A stretch of 64,000 nt of DNA from Penaeicola halotolerans. GTDB lineage: Bacteria > Bacteroidota > Bacteroidia > Cytophagales > Cyclobacteriaceae. Location: assembly GCF_016464625.1 (NCBI RefSeq), contig NZ_JAEAGO010000002.1, positions 558,001-622,000 on the forward strand, written 5' to 3'. This document shows, piece by piece, positions 26,615-34,778 of the stretch (positions are counted from its first letter, which is position 1; each line of letters opens with the position of its first letter). The position numbers were made by a program, and so were the translations under genes. Below the pieces are notes generated by a model. The model ran no database searches, was not told where the DNA came from, and worked only from the letters and a program-made list of their open reading frames with translations.

Positions 26615-27961
26615 TCAAACCAACTCAGTCTTGGCTTTGAGTTGGTGAAGCTTGTTGATGATGTGTTCGAGGTCGATACGATCCCAATTTTCCATGATCA
26701 AGGGGTCTTTCATCACTTCTTGCATGATGCGGTCTTGGAGCTGTCCGAGTGCGTAAGCTTCCGAATACCTGAGGTCGCTAAAAGTCACCATGGTATAAAG
26801 AGGGATCCACTCTTGCGGATAGAAATGGTATAGTTTGGCTTCTAGTTTCTTGCGGATCACCCATTTTTCGTTTGCTACGAGATCTCGCATTTCTACAAAA
26901 TTGTCCATGGCCAACTGACAGATAGCGTCTGCATCTGGTTTTCTCCTTTTTTGAAAGGCCTCAAATGCTACATCCCAGTTATGGTTATGCTCTTCTAGCA
27001 GCTTATCCAATACATAGCAATCTTCAAAACCACAATTCATCCCCTGACCGTAAAAAGGCACCATGGCGTGTGAGCTATCCCCGATGAGTAAGCACCTGTT
27101 TTTCACCCATGGATAGCAAGCAATATTGATCAAGGAAGAAGTAGGGTTTTCATAAAACTCTCTATCGAAATCGGTGATCAAGCTGATCGCATCAGGAAAA
27201 TGAACTTCAAAGAAATGTCTTGCGATCTTTTTTTCATGGATAGTTTTGAAAGAGATATCTCCCTCAAAAGGCATAAAAAGTGTGCATGTGAAGCTTTTGT
27301 CTAAATTAGGAAGTGCGATGAGCATATAGCTTCCTCTCGGCCAAATGTGCAATGCATGCGGATCTAAGGCATAGTCTCCACTCGCAGTAGCGGGTATGGT
27401 GAGTTCTTTATATCCTGAGTTGATAAACTCCTGCTTATAGTCAAATCGATCTGTGAGTTGCATTGCTCTACGTAGAGCTGAGTAGGCTCCATCAGAACCA
27501 ATGATAACGTCTGAATGTAGCTTTCGTCCATCAGCAAAGTGCATGATACGCTGGTCGATATCGATCTCTTCACATTTAGACTCAAAATGAAACTGTACTC
27601 CTTCGGCTTCTGCTTTAGAAACTAGCAATTGATTAAACTTCCCTCTTGGAATAGAATAAATGGCTTGATCGTCTTTGCCATAAGGTTGAAAATTAGTCTG
27701 ACCTGCTTCAGGGTGAATCATCCTTCCCTTCATCGGGATACAGTACTGCTTGACTTCATCTGCTATGCCAAGTTCATAAAGGGCTCTCCAACCACGATCA
27801 CTAAGTGCCATATTGATGGATCTACCACTGTCTAAATCTACTAGTCGACCATCGGAACGTTTTTCAAAAACCTCCACAGCGTATCCTTTCCTCTTGAGGT
27901 AAATCGAGAGTAGTGAGCCGATAAGCCCTGCGCCTAATATGCTGATGTGGTTTTGTCTCAT
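26615..27961 (-). CDS. kmo: Kynurenine 3-monooxygenase
   Basis: A 448-residue FAD monooxygenase that makes 3-hydroxykynurenine using NADPH and O2. The FAD-binding GxGxxG is ISILGAGLIGSLLSIYLKRKG at the N-terminus; later come VIIGSDGAYSALRRAM (about 155) and the second FAD motif CLLIGDSSHAMVPFYGQGMN (about 290-310), followed by GFEDC as in KMO. It is the third gene of haaO-kynU-kmo, eight bases after kynU, which supports the assignment. Confidence 0.93.
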   Translation of the reverse strand: MRQNHISILGAGLIGSLLSIYLKRKGYAVEVFEKRSDGRLVDLDSGRSINMALSDRGWRALYELGIADEVKQYCIPMKGRMIHPEAGQTNFQPYGKDDQAIYSIPRGKFNQLLVSKAEAEGVQFHFESKCEEIDIDQRIMHFADGRKLHSDVIIGSDGAYSALRRAMQLTDRFDYKQEFINSGYKELTIPATASGDYALDPHALHIWPRGSYMLIALPNLDKSFTCTLFMPFEGDISFKTIHEKKIARHFFEVHFPDAISLITDFDREFYENPTSSLINIACYPWVKNRCLLIGDSSHAMVPFYGQGMNCGFEDCYVLDKLLEEHNHNWDVAFEAFQKRRKPDADAICQLAMDNFVEMRDLVANEKWVIRKKLEAKLYHFYPQEWIPLYTMVTFSDLRYSEAYALGQLQDRIMQEVMKDPLIMENWDRIDLEHIINKLHQLKAKTELV

Positions 27962-27969
27962 GGTGCTAT

Positions 27970-29244
27970 TTAAAACTCTGCCAAAGTTTCTTCTAAGATT
28001 TTGGCAAATTGATATACGTCTTCAAAACTATTATAGAGTGGAATAGGTGCCACTCGGATGACATTTGGATTTCTCCAGTCACCTACCACACCTTTTTCAT
28101 AGAGTCTATCAAAGAGCGCTCTACCACCTTTGTGGATGAAAAGAGACAGCTGACAGCCTCTTTCGTGTGGATTGCTTGGCGTGATGATCTCTAGTGTGCC
28201 TTTGTCTTGACTGATTTCTTTGATCAAAAACTCCAAGTAGCCTGTCAAGAATAAACTCTTAGTACGAAGTCTCTCTATGCCTGCTCTGTGAAATATCTCT
28301 AGAGAGGCTTCATGTGCAGCTAGAGCAAGGATGTTAGTATTGCTCAACTGCCAGCCATCGGCTCCATACATAGGTTTAAAGCCTTTAGTCATCTGAAAGC
28401 GCTGTGCTTCATCGTATCCCCACCAGCCTGCTAGTCTTGGTAGCTCAGGATTCATAGCATGACGCTCATGTACGAAAATTCCTGAGATATTGCCAGGCCC
28501 TGAGTTGAGGTATTTATAGGTACACCAAGTAGCGAAGTCCACGTCCCAATCATGCAGCTGAAGGGGTACATTGCCCACAGCATGAGCAAGATCAAATCCA
28601 ACTTGAGCACCAACAGCATGCCCAGCAGCTGTGATGGCTTGCATGTCAAACACCTGACCAGTATAGTACTGCAAGCCACCCATCATGATCAGCGCTAACT
28701 CATCTCCGTGTTGATTGATTGCCTCTAATATATCTTCTGTACGCAGAGTGTATTCACCTGTACGAGGACTTAGTTCGATGATAGTTTTTTCAGGATCTAA
28801 TCCATGAAGCTTGACTTGACTCTCGAGCGCATAAAGATCTGACGGAAAAGCTCCTGCTTCTGAGATGATTTTAAATCGCTGAGCAGTGGGCCTATAGAAG
28901 GAAACCATCAAAAAATGCAAGTTGGAAGATAAGTTGTTCATGGCAACTACCTCCTCAGGCTTAGCTCCTACGATCTCGGCTAGGTGAGGCTTAGACTTGT
29001 GTCTTGCATGATACCATGGGGCATCTCCGTGGAAGTGACCATCCACCGCCATCTCTTCCCAGCGCTTGAGTTGCGTTTCTAAGTAGGCTCGAGTTTGTTT
29101 AGGCTGAGGGCCTAGAGAGTTACCACAAAAGTAAATAGCTGTTTTACCATTCACTTTAGGTAGGTGAAATTCCTCTCTAAACGCTTTCAATGGATCATTT
29201 TCATCTTGAGCCCGCGCAAAGTCTAAGCTATATTCGTATTTCAT
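27970..29244 (-). CDS. kynU: Kynureninase
   Basis: A PLP enzyme of about 424 residues that splits 3-hydroxykynurenine into 3-hydroxyanthranilate and alanine. The PLP lysine is in TWCTYKYLNSGPG (family motif), with FCGNSLGPQPKQT near the N-terminus, VGFDLAHAVGNVPLQLHDWDVD before the lysine, and RVAPIPLYNSFEDV at the end. I choose the ATG giving MKYEYSLDFARAQD, seven bases after the haaO stop; an upstream start would add 24 unconserved residues overlapping haaO. Confidence 0.95.
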   Translation of the reverse strand: MKYEYSLDFARAQDENDPLKAFREEFHLPKVNGKTAIYFCGNSLGPQPKQTRAYLETQLKRWEEMAVDGHFHGDAPWYHARHKSKPHLAEIVGAKPEEVVAMNNLSSNLHFLMVSFYRPTAQRFKIISEAGAFPSDLYALESQVKLHGLDPEKTIIELSPRTGEYTLRTEDILEAINQHGDELALIMMGGLQYYTGQVFDMQAITAAGHAVGAQVGFDLAHAVGNVPLQLHDWDVDFATWCTYKYLNSGPGNISGIFVHERHAMNPELPRLAGWWGYDEAQRFQMTKGFKPMYGADGWQLSNTNILALAAHEASLEIFHRAGIERLRTKSLFLTGYLEFLIKEISQDKGTLEIITPSNPHERGCQLSLFIHKGGRALFDRLYEKGVVGDWRNPNVIRVAPIPLYNSFEDVYQFAKILEETLAEF

Positions 29245-29251
29245 CTTGTTC

Positions 29252-29764
29252 TTATTTTTCCATGACTGTCCCGCAGTTTTTGCAGGTTCTCTTATCGACA
29301 TCTCCCCAGAAGGCATCCATGATAGGCGGTAGCTGCGCGACTATATCATTGATCTCTGCAAAGCTAGAATGAAGATGTTCTCCACAGTTTTCGCAATGCC
29401 AAATGAACCCATCCTTTTCTCCAGGTCTGCGATAGCGTTCTATAACCAAGCCAACAGTATTGGCTGGTCTGCGAGGGCTGTGTGGAACCTTAGGTGGCAA
29501 AAGAAAAATCTCTCCTTCTTTGATCTCTATGTCTTTGGGCTTGCCATCTTCTATGATTTTGAGCACGATATCACCCTCTAGCTGGTAGAAAAACTCCTCT
29601 CCTTCATCATAATGATAATCCTTGCGACTATTAGGGCCACCTACGACCATCACGATAAAATCTTCATTGTCTAAAAATACCTGCTTGTTTCCTACAGGTG
29701 GTTTGAGCAGGTGCCTATTTTCGGCTATCCAAGCTTTGAAGTTGAAAGGTTTACTGACGCTCAT
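29252..29764 (-). CDS. 3-hydroxyanthranilate 3,4-dioxygenase
   Basis: A 170-residue cupin that opens 3-hydroxyanthranilate to the precursor of quinolinate. Iron ligands fit H and E in DYHYDEGEEFFYQLEG and the second H in PPKVPHSPRRPANT. The C-terminus carries a rubredoxin-like metal site, CENCGEH and CKNCGT, as in the Cupriavidus and yeast enzymes. First gene of the kynurenine operon; symbols in use are haaO and nbaC. Divergent from the M19 dipeptidase gene across 105 bases. Confidence 0.95.
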   Translation of the reverse strand: MSVSKPFNFKAWIAENRHLLKPPVGNKQVFLDNEDFIVMVVGGPNSRKDYHYDEGEEFFYQLEGDIVLKIIEDGKPKDIEIKEGEIFLLPPKVPHSPRRPANTVGLVIERYRRPGEKDGFIWHCENCGEHLHSSFAEINDIVAQLPPIMDAFWGDVDKRTCKNCGTVMEK

Positions 29765-29841
29765 CTTCTCTTTTCTTTTGGTGATGTAAGCATAACAAAA
29801 TAAAGCCCCAAAAGTATTAAAAATTATCCTTTTTTAGCTTG

Positions 29842-29849
29842 TATCTTCG
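29842..29849 (+). promoter_or_regulatory. Candidate -7 element (TATCTTCG) for the M19 dipeptidase gene
   Basis: One mismatch to TAnnTTTG, ending 20 bases before the ATG, the spacing seen at other genes in this window. Weak without a -33 element. Confidence 0.3.
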
Positions 29850-29869
29850 CTTACACTAATTGCAAACTG

Positions 29870-30859
29870 ATGAAATTACCTATTGTAGATACCCATTGTG
29901 ACTTATTATCTTATCTCGCCAGTGTGCCCAGTGCTGATGCATTTAATAGCTCTGATATAGCCTGCTCTATCCCACTCATGGCAGCAGGTAATGTCAAGCT
30001 ACAGGTCATGGCGATCTATAATGATGTGGTGGCAGGTTCAGTCGCACATGCTAAAAAGCAAGCGGATATCTTTGCCTCACTAGCAAAAAATGAACAAGCT
30101 TTAACAGCAATCACTTCTGCCTCAGATGTCATCCACTTGACAAGTCAAAAGGAGATCGGCATGGTAGCTGCCATAGAAAGTGCTGCAGGTCTCTGTGAGG
30201 AGAATATGCCGCTGGAAGAGACTTTTAAGACCTTGGATTATATCATCCAAAAAACTGGAAGAGTCGCATACATCAGCCTAACACATCATGGTGAGAATCG
30301 ATTTGGTGGAGGAAATTATACGCAGATAGGCTTAAAAGATGATGGTAGAAAACTTTTAGATCATCTTACAGGAAAGCAAATAGCAGTGGATCTTTCTCAT
30401 ACAAGTGATTTATTGGCTGAGGGAATATTAGAGCATTTAAGCAAAGAAAATTTAGATATCCCTATCATAGCAAGTCATTCTAATTTCAGGGCATTGTGGA
30501 ATCATCCACGCAATTTACCCGCTGAGTTTGTTCAGGAAATCATACAGCGTAAGGGTCTCATCGGGATCAATTTTCTTCGCGCTTTTTTAGATAATGATGT
30601 TCCTGAGAGAGTTTTTGACCATATACTATATGGGTTTGAACATGGTGCAGCCGACTGTTTATGTTTTGGCGCTGACTATTTTTACACGAAAAATCACCCA
30701 GATAAGAGTCGCATACCTTTTTACTTTCCAGTGGTGGAAGATGCTTCTTGTTATCCCGATATACTGGATATACTCGCGGAGAGAGGCTTGTCTCAGAGGC
30801 AGCTTGAGGCTTTGGCTTATGGCAATGCTCAGCAGTTTTTCGAGAGGATTTGGGATTAA
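29870..30859 (+). CDS. Membrane dipeptidase (peptidase family M19)
   Basis: A 329-residue zinc dipeptidase of the renal dipeptidase family. Zinc ligands: the HCD motif in VDTHCDLL (residues about 8-10), the bridging Glu in AAIESAAGL (about 105), the histidine region of SLTHHGENRFGGG (about 140), DLSHTSD and ASHSNFRALW (about 200). No signal peptide is visible, so it is probably cytoplasmic and may process dipeptides (including D-amino-acid or cyclic ones), though the substrate is unknown. It ends by interlocking with the stop codon of the convergent reductase gene. Confidence 0.9.
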   Translation: MKLPIVDTHCDLLSYLASVPSADAFNSSDIACSIPLMAAGNVKLQVMAIYNDVVAGSVAHAKKQADIFASLAKNEQALTAITSASDVIHLTSQKEIGMVAAIESAAGLCEENMPLEETFKTLDYIIQKTGRVAYISLTHHGENRFGGGNYTQIGLKDDGRKLLDHLTGKQIAVDLSHTSDLLAEGILEHLSKENLDIPIIASHSNFRALWNHPRNLPAEFVQEIIQRKGLIGINFLRAFLDNDVPERVFDHILYGFEHGAADCLCFGADYFYTKNHPDKSRIPFYFPVVEDASCYPDILDILAERGLSQRQLEALAYGNAQQFFERIWD

Positions 30860-31773
30860 GTGCCCATTGCTACCATTTTCTCCACGATCTCTTTTGCGCT
30901 GAGCGGCTTGTAGTTAAACTTAGTCTCAAATTTTGAGCTATTGAAAAAGTAGTCACGGTCATATTGATAAGCCATCTCTTTGAGCTCTCTGAGTGTAGGA
31001 ATGAAAATCCCAAGTAGGGCCAATGCCCATTTGGGTAACACTGCGACTTGGTTGTTTTTTCCCATAGCGCTAGCAAATAGGCTTACCCATTGTCTACCAG
31101 TGATCATCGCCCGATCTGTAGGGAGATGCCAGACTTGACCGTAAGCTTCTGGAGTATTACCCAGTAGAGCAGTAGCCCAAGCAGCCTCTGGCACATACGT
31201 GAAGTTGTGCGCTACATCGGCATTGATCAGCCATTGGGCTTTTTTACCTTTCTTCAGATTAGTATACACGATATCTCCTAAGGCACTATTTTTAAATCCC
31301 GCAAAATCAGCTGAGCGCGCTATCAAAGCTTCCAAATGACCTGCCTTTATCTCATTGAGGAGCATCTGTGCGATCTGAGCACGGACTTTCCCCTTTTGAC
31401 TAGGAGGGTTAATACGACTCTCTTCTGTCATGTTTTTGATTTCATTTTTATCATACATGTAGACATTGTCAAAGAATACCAATTTGGCTTGATGCGCGAT
31501 GCAAGCATCTAAGACATTTCGCATGATTTTGGGCCACTGCATCTCCCAAACAGCCAGTTTGTAAGGAAGACCTACCGTCAAATAGACGATCTCACTACCA
31601 GCTACAGCTGCCATGACTTGATCGATTTCAGTGAGGTCTGCATGTAAGATTTGGTCAGTTTCATTGATCCTTTGTGGATTTCTACTGACGAGGCGAATTT
31701 GGTCAGTATATTCTTTGAGTGATTTGGCTAGTTCAATGCCGATGGCACCATTAGCTCCTAAAATAGTTTGCAT
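30856..31773 (-). CDS. NAD(P)-dependent epimerase/reductase (atypical SDR, NmrA-like)
   Basis: A 305-residue Rossmann-fold protein. The nucleotide-binding motif is at the very start (QTILGANGAIGIELAKSL). HADLTEIDQVMAAVAGSEIVYLTVG follows, as in atypical SDRs. The YxxxK pair is not in its usual place; FFDNVYMYDKNE holds a YDK. It may reduce or isomerise a small metabolite, unknown. ATG start. A 168-base gap to mtgA holds AT-rich sequence and no visible gene. Confidence 0.75.
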   Translation of the reverse strand: MQTILGANGAIGIELAKSLKEYTDQIRLVSRNPQRINETDQILHADLTEIDQVMAAVAGSEIVYLTVGLPYKLAVWEMQWPKIMRNVLDACIAHQAKLVFFDNVYMYDKNEIKNMTEESRINPPSQKGKVRAQIAQMLLNEIKAGHLEALIARSADFAGFKNSALGDIVYTNLKKGKKAQWLINADVAHNFTYVPEAAWATALLGNTPEAYGQVWHLPTDRAMITGRQWVSLFASAMGKNNQVAVLPKWALALLGIFIPTLRELKEMAYQYDRDYFFNSSKFETKFNYKPLSAKEIVEKMVAMGT

Positions 31774-31941
31774 AGGTTTGGCGTAAAAATGAAATGAAAT
31801 ATAGGTATAAACCTAAAAATGCATATAAAAATTGTGTGATATTATCATTAAGTATTTGGCAACACTCAATATACAACAAAACTGAAGAGGATCACTTCAT
31901 TACTTTTCTCAAGAGTTAATTTCGCTAAAAACTAGCCTCAG

Positions 31942-32631
31942 TTATTTGAATTCCACTTTTTCGATATTGCTCATGTTTCGCATGATCCAGTTTTGCCTTC
32001 CATAGATGTAGTCAGTGGGTCTAGCTGGCGTCCACCTGCGAGGATTTGGTAGTGTGGCTGCGATCATGGCTGCTTCCGCTCGAGATAGCTTACTAGCAGG
32101 CTTGAGGTAGTAGGTTTGTGCGGCTGCTTCTGCACCATACACTCCGTTACCCATTTCGATCTGATTGAGGTACATTTCCATGATGCGTTTTTTGCCCCAT
32201 AGAGACTCTATCAGGACGGTAAAGTATGCCTCAAGGCCTTTGCGGAGATAGCTTCGCCCTGGCCACAAAAAGATATTTTTAGCTGTTTGCTGACTGATGG
32301 TACTGCCACCTTTTAGCCTACGACCTTTCTTATTATTTTCATAGGCTTTTTGCATGGCTTCTATATCTAGACCAAAGTGTGTCATGAACTTTTGATCTTC
32401 TGCAGCTACTACGGCTTGTACCAGATTGGGACTGATCTCATCGAGTGACTTCCAATCTTTGTATAGCCTGAGCTCTTTGTCTTCAGACCACTGCTCCACT
32501 ACCCTGATAAGCATGAGTGGGGTAGCAGGTGGTGGGACAAATCGCAAGATGACCACATAAGTGATCGTGATGTAAAAGAAAGCAAAAGTCAGTTTTTTGA
32601 CCCAGCGAAATAAGAGACTTATATAGCTCAT
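31942..32631 (-). CDS. mtgA: Monofunctional peptidoglycan glycosyltransferase (GT51)
   Basis: A protein of about 229 residues that polymerises glycan strands from lipid II. One N-terminal transmembrane helix (about 12-30) precedes the GT51 domain with catalytic Glu in AAEDQKFMTHFGLD, KGGSTISQQTAKNIFLWPGRS, and LNQIEMGNGVYGAEAAA. There is no transpeptidase domain. I choose the ATG giving MSYISLLF; an ATG 21 bases upstream lies inside the promoter-like TACATTTG. It is the second GT51 enzyme in the window. Confidence 0.93.
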   Translation of the reverse strand: MSYISLLFRWVKKLTFAFFYITITYVVILRFVPPPATPLMLIRVVEQWSEDKELRLYKDWKSLDEISPNLVQAVVAAEDQKFMTHFGLDIEAMQKAYENNKKGRRLKGGSTISQQTAKNIFLWPGRSYLRKGLEAYFTVLIESLWGKKRIMEMYLNQIEMGNGVYGAEAAAQTYYLKPASKLSRAEAAMIAATLPNPRRWTPARPTDYIYGRQNWIMRNMSNIEKVEFK

Positions 32632-32649
32632 GTTCAGATTGAAATCGCG

Positions 32650-32657
32650 CAAATGTA
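32650..32657 (-). promoter_or_regulatory. Candidate -7 element (TACATTTG) for mtgA
   Basis: Perfect TAnnTTTG on the minus strand, ending 18 bases before the favoured mtgA ATG. It helps decide the start codon. Confidence 0.4.
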
Positions 32658-32699
32658 GCTGATTTTCAAGATCAAAAAATTTTTAAGGACTACAAATTT

Positions 32700-33491
32700 T
32701 TAGGAGTTGCTTTTTTTCGTTTTTTCTTCAAAAAGTGGCTTGAAATCAGGGCTTTCTGTCTTCATCCATTTGTCCCAAAAGGTGAAATAAAGGCCATAGT
32801 TGTAACGAAACTGTGAGTGATGAAGGCTATGATGGGTAGCTCCTATCCAGAGTTGGCCAAAGAAATTTTGAAGAGTCTTTCTGGGGTAAATCTCAATGTT
32901 GAGGTGATTGATCGCGCTGGTCAGAGTCATCAATGTCAGCAAAGTGATGATCGCGTAGTAGTGCATAGGCAGTACAAATAAGATCACTGGGATGATCAGT
33001 GACTGCAGTACTCCCTCGATAGGGTGAAATGAAAAACTAGTCCAAGGAGAGGTGACGGTACTGTGATGGTGAACCTTGTGTATCAGTCCATAGACTGCTG
33101 GTCTGTGCATCCATCTGTGAAGCCAATAATAGTACGTTTCATGGATAAACATGGCAACGACCAGACTGAATATCAAATATGCCCAGCTGTATTCATTGAT
33201 GTCTGTGTAGATTTTGGTATAGCCCATTTGCCATAGTAGTGCCATCGTAGCGCCAGCTAGAGCAAAAATTACAGATGTGACGCTTGACCAGAAAAACTCT
33301 TTTCTAAACTGCTCACTGTCTGGACTAAAGCGAAGGTTTACCTTTCTTTGATCAAAAGCCTTAGGCTTGACCACATAGAAAATCAAATGAAAAATCCCTG
33401 CTATGGCGACATAGCGAAACATGACGATGACTAAGAAGATCAGGCATATGCTAGCAAAGGTAGCAGGCTGACTAAAGTCGAATGGCTCCAT
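32700..33491 (-). CDS. Sterol desaturase / fatty acid hydroxylase family membrane protein
   Basis: A 263-residue di-iron membrane enzyme. The three histidine boxes are HETYYYWLHRWMHRP (about 130-144), HKVHHHSTVTSPW (about 150) and HHSLHHSQFRYNYG (about 225), with four or more hydrophobic helices between. Family members hydroxylate or desaturate sterols, carotenoids or sphingoid lipids; the substrate here is unknown. The stop codon is 47 bases upstream of mtgA on the same strand. A near-consensus TACATTTC lies 28 bases before its ATG. Confidence 0.88.
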   Translation of the reverse strand: MEPFDFSQPATFASICLIFLVIVMFRYVAIAGIFHLIFYVVKPKAFDQRKVNLRFSPDSEQFRKEFFWSSVTSVIFALAGATMALLWQMGYTKIYTDINEYSWAYLIFSLVVAMFIHETYYYWLHRWMHRPAVYGLIHKVHHHSTVTSPWTSFSFHPIEGVLQSLIIPVILFVLPMHYYAIITLLTLMTLTSAINHLNIEIYPRKTLQNFFGQLWIGATHHSLHHSQFRYNYGLYFTFWDKWMKTESPDFKPLFEEKTKKSNS

Positions 33492-33536
33492 GGCTTAAAA
33501 ATAAGAAGGATCGAAATGGGAAATGTAGCTTATAGA

Positions 33537-34196
33537 TTATTTTTCTTTAATAGCTGTAGCGAAGTTTTGAACACACTGATAGCCCCACTTCGGATGTGGA
33601 CCAGTGGCAGTGCCTATGTAGTGAAAGTCGGCATTGAGTATCGTGTGCCTGTGTCCTCTATCTGGAACACCATCATCGATCAGCAAGCTGATGACGATAT
33701 CACGTGCAGTAGCTGGACCAAAGCTGAGATTTTCGCCAATATTACCATCCCATTCACCAAACTTCTCGATTCGGATTTGAGGATCATCTTTTTTGCCATA
33801 GTGTGAAGCACTTCCACTTTTCATCTGATAGGCTACATGACTGGCGGCCGCGCGATAGAGGGCTTTACTAGGTTTTAGAGCTGAGCTGGCTGGTGTCTTT
33901 TTTAGCACTTCTATGGTTTCGTAAAGTGCTGAGACACCTTCTTGGGTGACTAGAGGAGTTTCTTGAGGTCGTTTGAGGAGTTTGCCTTCATAGTAAGCAG
34001 TCATAGGAGTGAGGTACTCTTCTGCATATCGGGTCGGATCAGTACGTACTTTATTGAGTTCGTAGATGACTTCTTTTTCGATCTGAGAGAGGTATGTTTC
34101 GTTTTTTGCAGTATGGAGCTTAGCCTCATCCCAGCTTACTGTCTGCGGGGCATTGAAAAGGGCGAAAAATATAATGGGAGATAATAAATGAATCAT
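33537..34196 (-). CDS. Exported CAP-domain (SCP/PR-1) protein
   Basis: A 219-residue protein with a short signal peptide (about 20 residues) and a CAP domain: VIYELNKVRTDPTRYAEEYL, then HVAYQMKSGSASHYGKKDD (domain His), NIGENLSFG, and GHRHTILNADFHYIGTATG. Bacterial CAP proteins are exported and poorly understood. It lies 45 bases upstream of the desaturase gene on the same strand; a shared transcript is possible. Confidence 0.88.
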   Translation of the reverse strand: MIHLLSPIIFFALFNAPQTVSWDEAKLHTAKNETYLSQIEKEVIYELNKVRTDPTRYAEEYLTPMTAYYEGKLLKRPQETPLVTQEGVSALYETIEVLKKTPASSALKPSKALYRAAASHVAYQMKSGSASHYGKKDDPQIRIEKFGEWDGNIGENLSFGPATARDIVISLLIDDGVPDRGHRHTILNADFHYIGTATGPHPKWGYQCVQNFATAIKEK

Positions 34197-34329
34197 TTTA
34201 AATTGTGCTTATGGTTTTAAGTTTTGGTGATCTCAAAAACTAAAACGAATTATTTGTTTTTCAGATGAATGTAATGAGCATTTATTTTGATAAATTTATT
34301 GAATCAACAAAACAAACTTTTAAAACACT

Positions 34330-34743
34330 ATGGGAATGATCAAAGAATTTAAGGCATTTGCTATGAAAGGCAATGTCGTAGACTTGGCAGTGGGTATCAT
34401 CATTGGTGCTGCCTTTGGCAAGATCGTATCGTCATTTGTCAATGACATTATCATGCCACCGATTGGTATTTTGGTAGGCGGAGTAGATTTTAAAGACCTT
34501 TCTGTAGTCTTGAGAGAGGCCTATGTATCTGAGGGTGGTCAGGAGATGGCTGCGGTGACCTTGAGTTATGGCAATTTCATTCAGACAGTCGTAGACTTTA
34601 CGATCATCGCTTTCGCTGTATTCATGATCGTCAAAGCCATGAATGCTACCAAAAAGAAGGAGGAAGCCAAACCTGCAGCTCCTGCGGCACCACCTAGGCA
34701 AGAGGTATTACTCGAAGAGATTAGAGATCTATTAAAGAAATGA
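34330..34743 (+). CDS. mscL: Large-conductance mechanosensitive channel
   Basis: A 137-residue channel that opens under membrane tension to release solutes on osmotic downshock. The first helix holds the hallmark [20 protein letters not shown] and [19 protein letters not shown]; the second helix is about 78-98, followed by a charged C-terminal bundle ([11 protein letters not shown]) after an Ala/Pro linker. Length is typical. A second ATG two codons on is equally possible. A hairpin terminator follows within ten bases. Confidence 0.96.
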   Translation: MGMIKEFKAFAMKGNVVDLAVGIIIGAAFGKIVSSFVNDIIMPPIGILVGGVDFKDLSVVLREAYVSEGGQEMAAVTLSYGNFIQTVVDFTIIAFAVFMIVKAMNATKKKEEAKPAAPAAPPRQEVLLEEIRDLLKK

Positions 34744-34751
34744 TACAAGCA

Positions 34752-34776
34752 AAAAGCCCGCTTCAAGCGGGCTTTT
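34752..34776. terminator. Bidirectional terminator between mscL and the DUF4139 gene
   Basis: Perfect 10-bp stem AAAAGCCCGC / GCGGGCTTTT with loop TTCAA. It serves mscL (plus) and the convergent DUF4139 gene (minus), whose stop codon lies two bases away. Confidence 0.88.
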
Positions 34777-34778
34777 CG

